64,000 bases of DNA. Source: Meconema thalassinum. Taxonomy: Eukaryota > Arthropoda > Insecta > Orthoptera > Tettigoniidae. This document shows, piece by piece, positions 33,026-45,065 of this stretch. Position 1 is the first letter of the stretch. Each line of letters begins with the position of its first letter. The position numbers were made by a program, and so were the translations under genes. The stretch is taken from assembly GCA_946902985.2 (NCBI GenBank), contig OX336389.2:1288908792-1288972791 (forward strand), in the 5' to 3' direction. The notes beneath the pieces were generated by a model. It was given only the letters and a program-made list of their open reading frames with translations, was not told the origin of the DNA and made no database searches.

Positions 33026-36000
33026 ACAACCTTCCATCACCTCTATAAAGCATCACGCAATAAAATTTAAAATGAGAAAATAAATTTATTCAAAATAATT
33101 CGACATGAAGACATGAAAATAAACTAGCCCTCTGGCGAAAGGTACTCTTAACTCACCCCTCAGATAGGGGAACAATCAAGTAAACCAGCCCACGATCAAA
33201 AGAGATCGACTGGTGTTCAACTTGATACAGGAAAATACCTGTTCAACAATACATATATCTGTTCTATTTTACACATTATCCTAATGAGCTAATTGATTTG
33301 TTGCCTACATCCTGATATATTATTGACTTAATCTGCATTATTATTAGAATCATATGATAAGTCAATATTATCACAAGTTACCTAATCAACGAATTATTTA
33401 CATATATTACATGTTCATATATATATATATATATATGTGTGTATTCTTCAAGTTATTTTGTTACTTGGTCGTTGCAACCTCTCCATTTGAATCTTAATTT
33501 CCATAATTTGTTTCAATTCATCTTAATCATGTTTAAATCTAACGAGTGTCTAAGCTAATTAGAAGTATAGTTATTAATTGAATGTGAAATAATTAATAAT
33601 AACGAATTAATGAATCCTGCTGGCATCTAACCAATTATTCTGATTATAATTCAGTAGTATGCTCAGTATAACAATTGCAGTGACTTATATTAACTTGATA
33701 CTATTAAACAGCTGATTTCAAATCCGCACATGGATTAGCTTCAATAAATCCTTCAAAGGAGATTTTCACTAGAATCTCTAATAATTGGCACTCACTGGCT
33801 CAATTCCACAAATATAAACTTCAGTTAGCAGTGTATTCAATGACAACAATAATTATTAATTAGCAATATCCACTGATATGCATGACGACGATGTACACCC
33901 CTTAATTGATGATCATATACCATTAAATATCCTCTATCATTCTTAATACTGCACAAAATATAGTGCTCACTCATTTTGATTAAAACTGCAGCATTTATAC
34001 TGAGTTGAATCATTATTAAAAAGTAGAAAAATACCGTAATAAGTCTAAAGCTTTGCCGTACAATATTTCATTACATCATGACTCAGTATTAATATGTGTG
34101 GACTTTTTTTCAAAAGCCTGTCCTAGGAAATGTGTATAAAAGGACGTTAATGTTCACTAGAAATATCCCAAGTCTACAGTGAAATCGTTACTATAACTGT
34201 AGAAAATATTCTTCAAATTACTTGAGTCGCATAAGACACGTGGCTTCGATCAGAAATGGAAATTAATCAATTCAATGTTAGAGATCCACCCCTGCTAAGA
34301 CGAACTCGATAATGCCCCTACACCATGGATCTAGGTAACAGAAATATGTTAAACAACTAATTGATCCATTAGGACACACTGCTAACATATCTTGCCTTTA
34401 AGAACAAAGTGTAGTCTCATAAAAGAATGACAAACCAATGTCTTCCGCAAATCTAAACTTTTATAGCAAACTATGCCCAAGTCACATATATTAATCACAA
34501 TACTATAATCCTCATCCAGAAATCTTATAACATCAATGTGAACGCAAACTTGAGTGTATAGACGACACTGTAATCATGTATGAAAGTCTTCACATTACTT
34601 GCAAACTGCACCGAATAATATCTAATCTTCATGAAAGTGCGTAATTCTTATCCTAAATATGTCTTCTCGACAATGAAAATATGCATATCAATTAAATGGA
34701 CTTTCTAAAATACTCAAAAATAATTACCAGAAATACTACAAAAATGGATGCGTTTGCTAGGCAAACCAAAATCCGGTTGACCAGAGATCAGACTCGAAAG
34801 AGCATCGAGCCTAAACCTCTGTTCAGCCATGCTACATTACTTGAAATGAAATGGCAATTATGGTTACTCCAAAACACCGACTAAGCCACTACTTAAAAAA
34901 CTGCTGTTCTTGTACCTTGCGCCGAGTCTTGAAGCGATGTCAAAAAGGATATAAAAGCTAAGGTAGCTATATCCCAACTGATCCAAGGCATGGCATGCTT
35001 CTTACTGGCATCGAACCATGGACCCTCTCTCACTCCGCATGCTCCCAGACTCCGCATGGCCGGTCGCCCTCGTCTCGGAAAGTCTTTTCGACACACGTTC
35101 ATGAATCCGCATTTCCCGCATGAAGTATATCAGTTTATAGCAGCTCACAGGCATTCTCAAGTAACCATATGTTAAGCCCATCTTCACTTGAGATGTGAAA
35201 AACATTTCTTTCAACTTCCGAAAAGATTGAGATGTGCGTACAGCGATCTCAAAACACATGTTGAAAAATGGTTACACGATAAGAAGTCTCTGCCGATGCG
35301 TGCGAGTAGTGCCTATGTCGTCATTTAACCGGACATGACTAAAACAACTATATTGCTTTTACTGGTTCCCCCTGACGTCTGATTGGATAACATGACATAC
35401 AGGAAATTAATAGTTTTTGCATAAATAAAGTACATTGATAACAGCCTGTTCTATGGATAAAGACACAGCTGTATTGCAATTAGAGTTTTCTCTCGCGAAT
35501 GTATCACTCCGCACCGTAATGTAATGGAGATTATTCAAGCTCACTCGTTTGAGCATGGTGCACTAGACTGAAGTGTCTATGTTTCATTTCGACTTGATCA
35601 GTATAACACGGCTATTACACTTTTTCAAAGTCCGTAAGACTCAATTTCTACACAAGATGTCTCTCGACACACGTAATACTTATTCCCGTTGATGTAAAAG
35701 TCCCTAACCAGGATCACATTATGATCTGAGACAGTTATTAGAGCAGCACACTGTAGGAAGCTTCCCCTACCCCCTCCCTAGGGTCTCTTAGTTCGATGTT
35801 AATCGCACTTGACTCGATATACTTTCCTCTTTTCATATGTGGGCTTCTCATTAGCAAACAAACACTTGTATATTCCTCCTGCTATTATAATATAGTGTTT
35901 GACATACAGAATACTGTGTAAATAGCTATAATTTTCAGTTAAATAGTATATTCATTTCTCAAGTGCATGGTTCGATTATAATGACGTCACGATCTAGATC

Positions 36001-36400
36001 GCCCACTTACTTCCCTGCTTCTGGTTTCCTCTTCATAGCTCACGAAGGATTGGCTACACTCTCTTCCCTGCGCTAGACAAATCAGAGTCGCGGCGATAGC
36101 TCTGTTCATATACAGAGTGCAGTTCGATTCTCAGAAACTTCTAGCGCGTGGGCCATAAAATAATGGTACAGTACCTACTGAATATTTTGTTACAATTCAT
36201 AAATTGCAGATGTTATAGCAGTGGGAATTTCTTCTATTGTATTTTTACTAAGAATTGCACTAATTCGTAACCTATTGACCCAAAGGCATGGAAACATGAT
36301 ATAGTGAACCTGTACTGTGAATTGGATAGTCTTACAATTTTCTACTCCAGTTCTTATAAATAAAAGATGGCTTGTATTAACTTCAATTAATCTCTATTGA
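33026..36400. other. Long AT-rich intronic stretch, no gene seen
   Basis: No protein motif is found on either strand. Minor features: a TA-rich run at 33419-33440, and a possible tRNA-like SINE head on the minus strand around 35060-34990 (GGTTCGATGCC B-box-like). The remainder is unrecognised and could be diverged retroelement sequence. Confidence 0.45.
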
Positions 36401-36404
36401 ACAG

Positions 36405-37040
36405 CTGAAGAAGGTGGAAAGTCTCAAGTACTTGGGAAGTATAGTGGAGGATAATGGGAGAAATGACAAAGAGATTACGGAACGTGGCAGACAGGCAGAA
36501 GCATTTCTGAGAAGCATTAGGAGCTTAGTGTGGAATAAAGATGTCCCACAAAAAAGCAAGGAAGTGTTATACAGAAGCTACTATATCCCGATACTGACCT
36601 ATGCTTCAGAAACGTGGACAATGAAGAAAAAAGACATAAGCAGAATACAGGCAGGTGAAATGAAGTTCCTGCGAAGTAGGATCGGAGTAACAAGAAGAGA
36701 CAGTTGAGGAATGAAAAGGTCAGGGAAATGGTGAAAGAGGAGCCCTTGCAAGGTAGGATTGAGACATCAAGACTGAGGTGGTATGGACACTTAAAGAGAA
36801 TGGATGAGAAGAGGATTCCCAAGAGGATACATGAGATGCAGATGCAGAAGAAACGACCAAGGGGAAGACCAAGAGATAGATGGTTGAAAGGAGTGGAGGA
36901 ATGTGTCAAGAAGAGAGGCGAGGACTGGACCAGAGTGACAGCGGAGAGATGGTGGGAAGAAAGGACTAAGTGGCGAGGCTTATGTTCCAAACAGACCCAG
37001 CCTGGGGCTGGAAACCGTACAAGATGAAGAAGAAGAACTG
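36405..37040 (+). pseudogene. RTE-like LINE, 3' fragment of the RT ORF
   Basis: The C-terminal part of a LINE polyprotein: SLKYLGSIVEDNGRNDKEIT, LTYASETWTMKKKD, MKFLRSRIGVTRRD (one frameshift near 36706), RLRWYGHLKRMDEKRIPKRI, KRPRGRPRDRWLKGVEE, and WRGLCSKQTQPGAGNRTR. The end is followed by a short GAAGAA tail (37022-37036). It is the same family as the minus-strand copy at 53008-55603. The 5' truncation removes the endonuclease and the RT core, as is usual for target-primed insertions. Confidence 0.85.
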
Positions 37041-37544
37041 ATTACAGAGTAAATTGATGAAATGAATCGGGTTGATAAGCTTATAGATGAAAAGAGTGAC
37101 GCGGAGATTTCGAGTTCCCGGAATTTTGAAATTTATACTTTTAATCGCAGCTTTAGTGTGCTCAAATAAGTGACAAAGTAGTTAAAAGTGAACATCTGTG
37201 CTAAGGACAACAAAAGACCTACAACACCAACGGTAATTTACAAGTAGCCTACACAAGAACAAAATACGGACCCCTCTAGTAAGATTTTAGTGAGGTTAAG
37301 TAGCATAAACGGATACGCTATACAAACCACTCACTTTGAGAACAATCCTTCGCTGAATGCGTTGCAACACGAGACTCGCTCGCTACAGATGATTAGCGCA
37401 TGTCAGTGATTCATTCCGGACCGAAACCACCTCTCTGTCTCAAGTGCAGCAAAACCTTCAATTCACAAACCTCAATAATAACTAATACCGGTAACTAAAG
37501 TAATAGGAACTTGAAGCGTCATAGCTAGCGGCTGTAGTAAAGAT

Positions 37545-38105
37545 GTGTTCACTTGTAGGAAATGTGATATAACACTAATGAAAGACAGCTGCTCTCTCTG
37601 GTATCATAGCACATGCACCTCATTAGGAATGGCAGAAAGAAAAGTCTTGAATTCTAAAAAAGGAAATTTACTATGGTTGTGTGACACATGCAAATTCCGT
37701 CTACAAAATTGTGGACTCCGTAAAACTACCCAAGAAGATGCTGAAATCATCTCCGAAAACAAAAAGACATGCGAAGATATGAAAAAGAAAATGGATGAAG
37801 TAGCTGAGAATCTAATGCAAAAAATGACTATCATTCTAGAAGCTCAACTACAGCAAGCTGAATTGCTAACGTCAGTGAATAAAAATACATTAAGTGTCAC
37901 AGCAAAAGCACATGAGGATTGGAATACTGAAGGAAGTAAAGACATCCCCCCCTCAGGCACTAGTGAAATACAAAAGAGAGACAATACAATTCTACGAACA
38001 ACTGAAGACCCTCTTAAATTCTTCACAACAGAAGAAGATCCAACAAATGCTCAAAATGGACATCGAAAGAGTTATTCTGATATGGTGAACAGACAAACGA
38101 ACTAA
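37545..38105 (+). pseudogene. LINE ORF1 with PHD finger and coiled coil
   Basis: Residues 1-50 form a C4HC3-type PHD finger (CRKCDITL, LWYHSTCTSLG, LWLCDTC). Residues 65-110 are a Lys/Glu-rich coiled coil. ORF1 proteins of this kind bind the LINE RNA. The frame ends at 38103; related coding (AWLYVGKLHQETTNEKIIRH, 38180-38240) continues in another frame, so ORF1 is frameshifted. A host PHD gene is unlikely because ORF2 follows directly. Confidence 0.7.
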
Positions 38106-38552
38106 TGAGCATAATGTTGTGATAGACACCTTGGATCCCTCAAACTCGGATCTACAAGCAGGGGAAAGGCGTGCTTGGTTATATGTGGGAAAATTACATC
38201 AGGAAACCACAAACGAGAAAATCATCAGGCATATGCAGGGGCAAGGGTTCACGTGTGACATACAATGTGAAGATCTGCAAATTAAAGGATACTTTAAAAG
38301 CCTTTAAAATTGGCATGCCGTTCAACGTATTGCAACGGGTAAGCACACCTCAGTTTTGGTCTTCTGGAATACAGATCAGACAATATCGGTTTCGGAGGGG
38401 AAGAACAACGGGAGCCCGTTTCGACTAACAGAATCTACTCGGCTGCCATCAACAACCATACCACAGACTGCACGACTCAAACAACGATTAAGACACTACT
38501 ATGGAATATAGAAGGAGCACAAAAACAAAACAAACGGAGTCAAAATGGAAAG

Positions 38553-39233
38553 GTGGCAGCAGGATACCTAAAAATCATGTTATGGAACGTAGAGGGAATA
38601 AAAAGTGCAATAAACATGACCCCAGAAAACTTCCTAAAAGGGTATGACTTAGCAATATTAACGGAGACGTTCTTAACCGCTAACTGGGAGCACCCAGAGT
38701 TCTACGGAACACATCTCTGGGCTAGAAAAGGCGAAAAAGATAGACCATCAGGAGGGATAACTATCCACCTGAGGCCAATTATAGCAACCAAGCAACAGGA
38801 ACACACCCTCCTAATAGAAACGAATCACCTCGTTATAGTAGCAGCATATTTCCAACCGAACACAACAGCAATCGATATAATGGATGAAATAGGCCAAATA
38901 ATCACCCAAAATAAGCAGAATAAACCAATGATCAACGCAGGAGACCTAAACTGCAGACTAGACACACAAAACTACAAAGCAAAGCTAGTGATGGAAAATC
39001 TGCATGAAGAAGGATTAATTTTATTAAATAATCCTACGATACCTACATACATCTCTCACAACGGCAAGAGCACAATAGACGTCGCACTCACAAAAGGACC
39101 TATAAAGGGAAGTATAACCACACTTTGGAACGCAAACCATGCAACAACGAGGAAACACATACCCCTAGAAATAAATATTCACGGTGACTGGGAGAAGAAA
39201 CGAGAAGAGACAACACAACACCTCTCAAGGTAG
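38553..39233 (+). pseudogene. LINE ORF2, endonuclease part
   Basis: An apurinic-like (EEP) endonuclease: LKIMLWNVEGIKSA, DLAILTETFL, GGITIHLRP, VAAYFQPN, INAGDLNCRLD (metal-binding GDLN) and STIDVALTKG. It ends in an in-frame TAG at 39231-39233, 24 bases before the RT frame. Its expected job is nicking the target to prime reverse transcription. Confidence 0.8.
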
Positions 39234-39257
39234 ATAGATGTCGGGAAAGTAGAAGCC

Positions 39258-41290
39258 ATGATAGTTGCGAACACGCATATTGAAACACTAACAGAAAACG
39301 CAAGGCTAGAAGAAGCTACTCAAAACCTAGGAGAAATACTAAGAAAAGCTGCCAGCCCCCGATTCAAAAGAAGACTAAAACCTTGGTTCGATAGCGAGTG
39401 TTACAAGCTAAGAAGCGACTCCCTAAACATCCTGCAGCAGGTGAGACAGAATGAGGTAAACCACACTCTCTTACTCACATACGATGAAAAGAGGAAGCAC
39501 TACAAAAGAAAAATAAGAGAAAAGAAATGCACCTTCCTGGAGAAAGAGAGCAGGCTGCTAGCGGAGGATGCCAAAAATGATCCATATTTGGCAATTTGCC
39601 CAAAGAAACAAGCCAAAACAAACTACATAAACATGGACAGATGGAAATCACATTTCAGCAACATACTCAAAAAAGAGGGAACAACAGACACCAGAAAGAA
39701 ATCCCAAGAAGTCGTATCACCAATAGCTATAGACTGGATTCCTCTAACCACAGAGGAAGTCGGACATGCCATCCAAAACACCAAAAACAAGAAAGCAGCG
39801 GGACCGGACAAAATATACAATGAATTCATAAAAGACACTGCACACCTTCTTAAACAGATTTGGACCAAACTATACAACAGGTGCATAGAGACAGCCGCCA
39901 ACCCCTATCAATGGAGAAAATCAATTGTCAAGATATTATGTAAAGGGAAAGGAGACCCCATTGATCCAAACCAATACAGAGGCATCGCACTGGGAAACTG
40001 CCCCTTTAAAATCTTCACCAAAATAATAACAGGAAGATTAAGTGGGGAAATAAACGATCACCTGCCAGAAAATCAATTCGGGTTCAGAAAGGGAAGATCA
40101 ACCCTGCAAGCAATCGAACTCTTACTGAAACACATTTGGGAAGTCCTAGAGAAAAAACAAGAATTTTATACCATCTTCATAGACTTCACGAAAGCCTTCG
40201 ACCTACTAAACAGGCAACTAGTGATAGAAAAACTCAAGGAAACACTAGGAGAAAACAACATATGGTCGAACCTCATTAACACTCTGCTGAGCTGGAACAA
40301 AATATGCGTCTCAGATAACCTTGCCATGTCAGAACCGATCATCCAAACAAATGGAGTACTACAGGGCAACCCACTTAGCCCTCTGCTGTTCATACTAGCA
40401 ACCGAAGAAATCCTTGGAATTATCCGCAAAGAGGGAATCTTCTCGTGCGCATACGCAGATGACATCGCAATTGGCTCCAAAGACATAACAAAACTCCAGG
40501 CAACAATAAGCGAAGTGGATAAATGGTGCTCCAAGAATAACTTGGTCATTAACATATCTAAGACGAACACAATGATCTTTAGAAACAAGAGGAAGAGCCC
40601 CCGCATCAGCTGAGATACACACAAGGGAAAGAAAACTGAAAATAGTATCAGAAATCAAGTATTTAGGAATCACTCTACAAATGACCGCAAAACGCTTCAC
40701 AAAACACATAACAGAAAAGGCAACTAAGGCAATAATGACAATGCATGAAATAAGAAACATTCGATTCCTCAGCCTAGAGACGGCGATGCTGCTATACCGA
40801 GTAAAAATGTTACCAATACTGACGTGTGGCATAGAAATCATCTGGACACACCTAACATTGAAGAATCTATCCACGCTGGAAGGAGTGAAGGCAAGATACA
40901 TAAAGAAGGCGTTAGGAGTGTAAAAAATGACGCACTCAAGATACACATATCTGCTGGCGAAGGAAACTTTCCTCATCGAGGATCTCAGGACAAGCATACT
41001 CCAAACCAATACAGAGGCATCGCACTGGGAAACTGTCCCTTTAAAATCTTCACCAAAATAATAACAGGAACCTGCTCCTCACAGAACCTGCTCCTCACAG
41101 AACCTGTTAGCAACACTGAATAGGAAAAGAGAAGAAATTCAACCGGCATTCTACAGCAGAGGAGCCATGGTAGACCGTGTGTGGACAAAGGAAAACTTCG
41201 AAATCAGACACGTCATCACTAGGTTGGCAGTCAATGGATTCCACCACCTGATATGCAAGACCACAAACTTCCACGACCAAATATAGACTG
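39258..41290 (+). pseudogene. LINE ORF2, reverse transcriptase part
   Basis: Same frame as the endonuclease, open to 40613. RT motifs: KKAAGPDKIYNEFIK, WRKSIVKILCKGKGDP, YRGIALGNCPFKIFTKII, ENQFGFRKGRSTLQAI, IFIDFTKAFDLLN (motif A Asp), GVLQGNPLSPLLF, and CAYADDIAIGS (YADD catalytic). A frameshift near 40595 moves it to the frame of KIVSEIKYLGITLQM and RVKMLPILTCGIEIIW, with a stop at 40921-40923. The tail FYSRGAMVDRVWTKENFEIR and VITRLAVNGFHHLICK is readable at 41140-41270. Inactive. Confidence 0.85.
41001..41070 (+). repeat. 70-bp internal duplication of the RT region
   Basis: Copy of 39966-40035 (CCAAACCAATACAGAGGCAT through AATAACAGGAA) with one C-to-T difference, placed about 1 kb downstream in the same LINE. 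It is followed by a 16-bp tandem duplication (CCTGCTCCTCACAGAA twice, 41071-41102). Confidence 0.95.
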
Positions 41291-41713
41291 TGAATGTAGG
41301 CTGTGTGAAACAGCATGTGATCGTTATCACATCGAACTATGCACAAAAAGGACAAAGTCAATATGTGATTATGCAAACATGTAAAATTTCAATTTCAATC
41401 TTGGCTATTTGGCTGCAATAAAGATTTATTATAAGCTAATTATTCTGATAATTGGTTGCTATACACAGTTCTTTGAAGTAATCTTAAATTATTGATGATG
41501 TGCGCATGTATTTCCAGGTACAAATTGCTAGAACAGTTTACTAGTAGCCTATTCACAAGTTCCTAAATTAGCCAGGGCAAATTCTTAAATTATGTTCTTG
41601 ATAGGTGGTTATGGTTTCTAGAAGTTAAATTTACTGCCATATAACTATAATATGCATGTTTCATGAACTGCTAATCATACATTTTAATTTCCTTTTTGTT
41701 GGCTTGTGGGGAA

Positions 41714-41896
41714 GGGGGAGTGATGGCACAGTGGTCAAGCTGCTTACCTGTCACCAAGGACCAGGTTTGATTCCTGATCAATGCATGTGAGATTTTTGAA
41801 GTGAAATATCATGTCCTGTGGTTCGGATTCCATGTAAAAATGAAGGTCGCATGGCTCATAATTGCAAGATTAATGGTCACATAAACCTACAAGCTT
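41714..41896 (+). mobile_element. tRNA-derived SINE, copy 3
   Basis: Head GATGGCACAGTGGTCAAGC, degenerate B box GGTTTGATTCC, and the family body to ACCTACAAGCTT. Flanks show imperfect duplications (ttttgttggctt at 41694, ttttgttatgctt at 41895). More diverged than copy 2. Confidence 0.8.
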
Positions 41897-41912
41897 TTGT
41901 TATGCTTATTAA

Positions 41913-42879
41913 ACCTTTGACCGCTAGCCATATACGCGGTGTTCGTTCCCTATACTGCCAAGGCCTAACTGCACTTTTACCCTGCGGTAAATTGTATGTA
42001 ATAACTTCTGAACTATTTATGTATATTGGATGATCTTTTTTGTTTGTTTTGAAGGCAATGCTCTGGGCGTTTTATTAATATAACTTAATGTACTCTTATT
42101 CTATAATTTATATTAAATGAAGTGATAATTGAAATAAATATTTACTTTAAAAATTTTAAAAGAAACTTCATGATCAAAAATCGTTAAGAATAAAAAATAT
42201 TTATACTATCGAAAACTGCTTTATTTTAGAGAGGTGATGTTTCCAATATCACATAGTCTATAACAATTTGAGCTTTCTATAAAATATTACAGCTACAATA
42301 ATTTATTATTATTTTTATTACTGTAACATGAAATTTTCTAATTCTTACATTATATGTAAATGGCTGCAGTTCCAGGCTAGTTTTAAGTAAAAATGTTTAC
42401 TAATGTCTATTTCACTACTTCACACAAACTGAACACTCCAGAATTCACTTTTTGGATGAAAAGAAACGAATTACCTAATATTTACAGATGTTTATTACGC
42501 TCCCTAGAAATTGTGATTAGGGGGGCACAAAGGATGTACACTCTTATTACATTCTTTACAAATGTATCTGGTCTTTTTCCTTCTACCACCTCGAATTGTA
42601 CTAATCTTGCTGTATACGGAACAATTGCGTTCATTTTTATTTATTTTTTTCCGGTAAAAGGTGAAAGGGTTCGTTGCCCGCCCGCGATAGCTGAATTTGC
42701 GCTTGGTTACTCAGCAGTAAGTTCCTCAGTGTGACAAACTTTAAAACTGGTTGTATATAGTCTTATTTAATCCACTACTAGACCAAAACATATATTGTGA
42801 ACTATTAAAACGAATATGTAACTTGGAAAATACATTATTTTCAGAACGTCCGATCAATCGGACGTTGGCGGTCAAAGAG
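41913..42879 (-). mobile_element. piggyBac-type remnant
   Basis: TTAA lies at both ends (41909-41912 and 42880-42883), followed by inverted termini ACCTTTGACCGC and, on the reverse strand, CTCTTTGACCGCC. TTAA is the piggyBac target. Only the C-terminal zinc-finger part of a transposase remains, on the minus strand. A palindrome, AACGTCCGATCAATCGGACG, sits near the right end. Confidence 0.8.
42507..42623 (-). pseudogene. piggyBac transposase C-terminal Cys-rich domain
   Basis: The minus-strand frame reads CSVYSKISTIRGGRRKKTRY, then ICKECNKSVHPLC, with the C/H spacing of the piggyBac C-terminal domain that recognises the terminal repeats. The domain's first C-x-x-C has lost its second Cys. The catalytic core is absent. 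Confidence 0.75.
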
Positions 42880-43011
42880 TTAAGAACTTGTCGTTTTAAA
42901 CCACCTTTGAAAGAGAGAGTTTTTAGATATTTTTCACATTGGTAAAGTGGTGGTGAGTGTACATATGTATGTGGTGTTTCTTTCTATTCATGGAATTGTA
43001 ATATGTTTCAG

Positions 43012-43116
43012 GCTCACAAAGAGAATGCTCCAGTATGTTTAACCATGGTCCATTATACTGAGCTGAAGGACAAGGGAATTATTCTAATGTTTGGAGAATT
43101 CAATAAGGATGTACTT
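43012..43116 (+). CDS. ATPAF1: ATPAF1 exon
   Basis: Thirty-five codons, AHKENAPVCLTMVHYTELKD to FNKDVL, bounded by tgtttcag and gtaagt, phase 0. It contains the ATP11 strand pattern HY-x-EL-x-x-x-KGI-x-LM. It lies only 128 bp downstream of the piggyBac remnant. Confidence 0.92.
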
Positions 43117-44084
43117 GTAAGTAAATTTGCATTAATATAGATTTACATAGAAATCTCAATTAATTGTTTTTGGCGGGAACACAAGAAATGGTTCAGGAAA
43201 ACAATAGATAAAGGATTATGATCTAAATGCTTATAATCCTGTTTCTAATGACTTGTTACTCCTAGAGGAAAAAAGTATTAGGCCCAAGCCAAAATGTATG
43301 AAGCATGAGTACATGAATGCACACCTAAATTCCATTGACACCCACATTGTTTACAAAAGAAATTAAAATTAACTCTGCACTCAATTTTTTAGACATCAGA
43401 ATATCAAGGAAGAACTTGTAAATAATTTCACAAAACACCCTGGCACCCAGAGAAAATCTGTCTTTCATAGCATCATAACTGCAAAAAGAAATTCACAGTG
43501 GCTCTAGCATCAAACAGCTACCTGATTTTTATCAGCAGAACGAAATTTATTTTTGAAAAATTAACATTACACATTACCGTATATATTTTTACACCCGTTT
43601 GCTGAAAAATGTATAGTTTTGTCCTTTAATAACTCAAGAAATCCAAACTGCATTGGAAAAGCGAAGCATGCCAACACAGTGTAAGACGACTCGCCAAGTG
43701 ATCGTTGCACCGACCAGATTCCTACAGTGGCTGGTATGGTGCAGATTCTAGACCCAGAAAGTCTTGTACCAGCAGTTAACTCCACTGGTGGATGCTACAG
43801 GACTCATATCTGAGCGAGAATATCCGAGTTGCTATGGTTAATGTCTCACATTTTAAACAGACTTTGCAATACTTTATAACAAAGATGATTATTTTAAAGT
43901 CAATACTACCTGGATTTTATTTGCTTGAATTGTTCAATTGTAGTAGTATTGGGAAGGTGGAATACTTTTAAAGAAAAATCAAGCTTTGTTATAAATATTG
44001 TAAGTTAATACGGATCCGCAAAAGAATGGTTAGATTTATATCAATGTATTCCTCTTCGTTCTCACCTGCTGACCCTGTGGCATA
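43117..44084. other. Intronic sequence, nothing recognised
   Basis: A minus-strand frame at 43567-43785 has no motif. Confidence 0.4.
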
Positions 44085-44246
44085 GCCGTGGCCGTGCAGG
44101 TTAAATTGCTCACCACAACCGCATTGGGAAGTTTCAGCAGGTTCAAAGATCGGAGGTTTGAATCCCGGCGCTGACTGCGCCTATCTTGAGTGTGACTTTT
44201 TCCCGGGTTTTTCCATTCTCTCACAAGGCAAATGCCGGGATAGTGG
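44085..44246 (+). mobile_element. SINE, left part, split by the Gypsy element
   Basis: It has a tRNA-like promoter region with GAGGTTTGAATCCCGGCGC (B box) and the body TTCCCGGGTTTTTCCATTC, AAGGCAAATGCCGGGATAG. The same body type occurs at 51623-51868. The remainder resumes at 50829 after the LTR retrotransposon. Confidence 0.7.
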
Positions 44247-44966
44247 TGTTACGGCTGTGAGTTTGTTTCGTCGCTCGCCGCATGAGTCACGGCTGCCCCC
44301 GGGCTGGGCTGTGCTCTGCCTCAGTGTATTACGTGTGCCTTACGCAACAAGGGCTACTAGGACAAAGGGATGGTCCAGAATATTCGTGACCCAGCCAGTG
44401 ATGGAAACCTCGAGAAGCCGTGAATCCTGGATGGGTCTAGAAGCATTTATTGAGTCACTGGCCTGCTATATAGGGCAACCTGGCAAGCGGGGAAAACTGT
44501 GTTTTTCGAGCTAGTGCGAGCGTTTATCCTGAGCGACAGAAGTGTGGTGACGTGACTTGCGAAACCCAGTGAGATTCCTTCCGAGCCGCAGAGCAGTGTG
44601 AGGAGTGTGTACCTACCTAGGGCGACAGAGACATTGTGGTGAATTATGAAACGCATTGGGCAGTTCCCTAGCCAGTGGACAGGAAACAGTAAGTGACAGA
44701 CTTAGTGCAGCTATTTCCAGCCAGCGCACGGGACCACCTCATTAGCGAGAAGATTAACTGCAAGGCCGAGTGAAAGGGTGAGTCGAGCTCCATACAGGAG
44801 GGAGCTTCTGTAAGACAGATAATTGTTTCTATCTGCTTATTGTACGGTGTATATTTCTGACCTGCAAGCAATAAAGCTAACTTCTCTTTAAAGGAACAAT
44901 TGTGTTTGTGCTTTCACCCACCGTAATCCAGTTAACGGAAGTGCCACTAGGGGGTGGCACGTAACA
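44247..44966 (+). repeat. Gypsy 5' LTR
   Basis: Begins TGTTACGG and ends CACGTAACA, giving TGTTACG...CGTAACA inverted ends. It has a TATATA box at 44467-44472 and an AATAAA signal at 44870-44875. Confidence 0.95.
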
Positions 44967-44968
44967 AC

Positions 44969-44986
44969 TGGTGTCAGAAGTGGGAT
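44969..44986 (+). promoter_or_regulatory. Primer-binding site (candidate)
   Basis: TGGTGTCAGAAGTGGGAT starts two bases after the LTR, the usual position and TGG start of a tRNA primer site. I cannot name the tRNA with confidence. Confidence 0.7.
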
Positions 44987-45065
44987 TACGAACTCAAGCA
45001 CAACACCTGACGGTCCTGGTTTCAAAACCCGAGCAGGTCATTTTTTTAAATTTTCCTGTGAGTGC

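Larger units (their letters stand above)
37080..41430 (+). mobile_element. PHD-finger LINE (CR1-like), nearly full length, damaged
   Basis: A two-ORF non-LTR retrotransposon: ORF1 with a PHD finger, ORF2 with endonuclease and reverse transcriptase, and a 3' end near the AATAAAG at 41418. The 5' limit is estimated. It bears three in-frame or frame-changing lesions and an internal 70-bp duplication. Confidence 0.8.

Noticed and set aside
37545..38105. PHD-finger protein as a host chromatin gene
   Set aside because: It is directly followed by a LINE endonuclease and reverse transcriptase on the same strand; PHD fingers are known in LINE ORF1 proteins.
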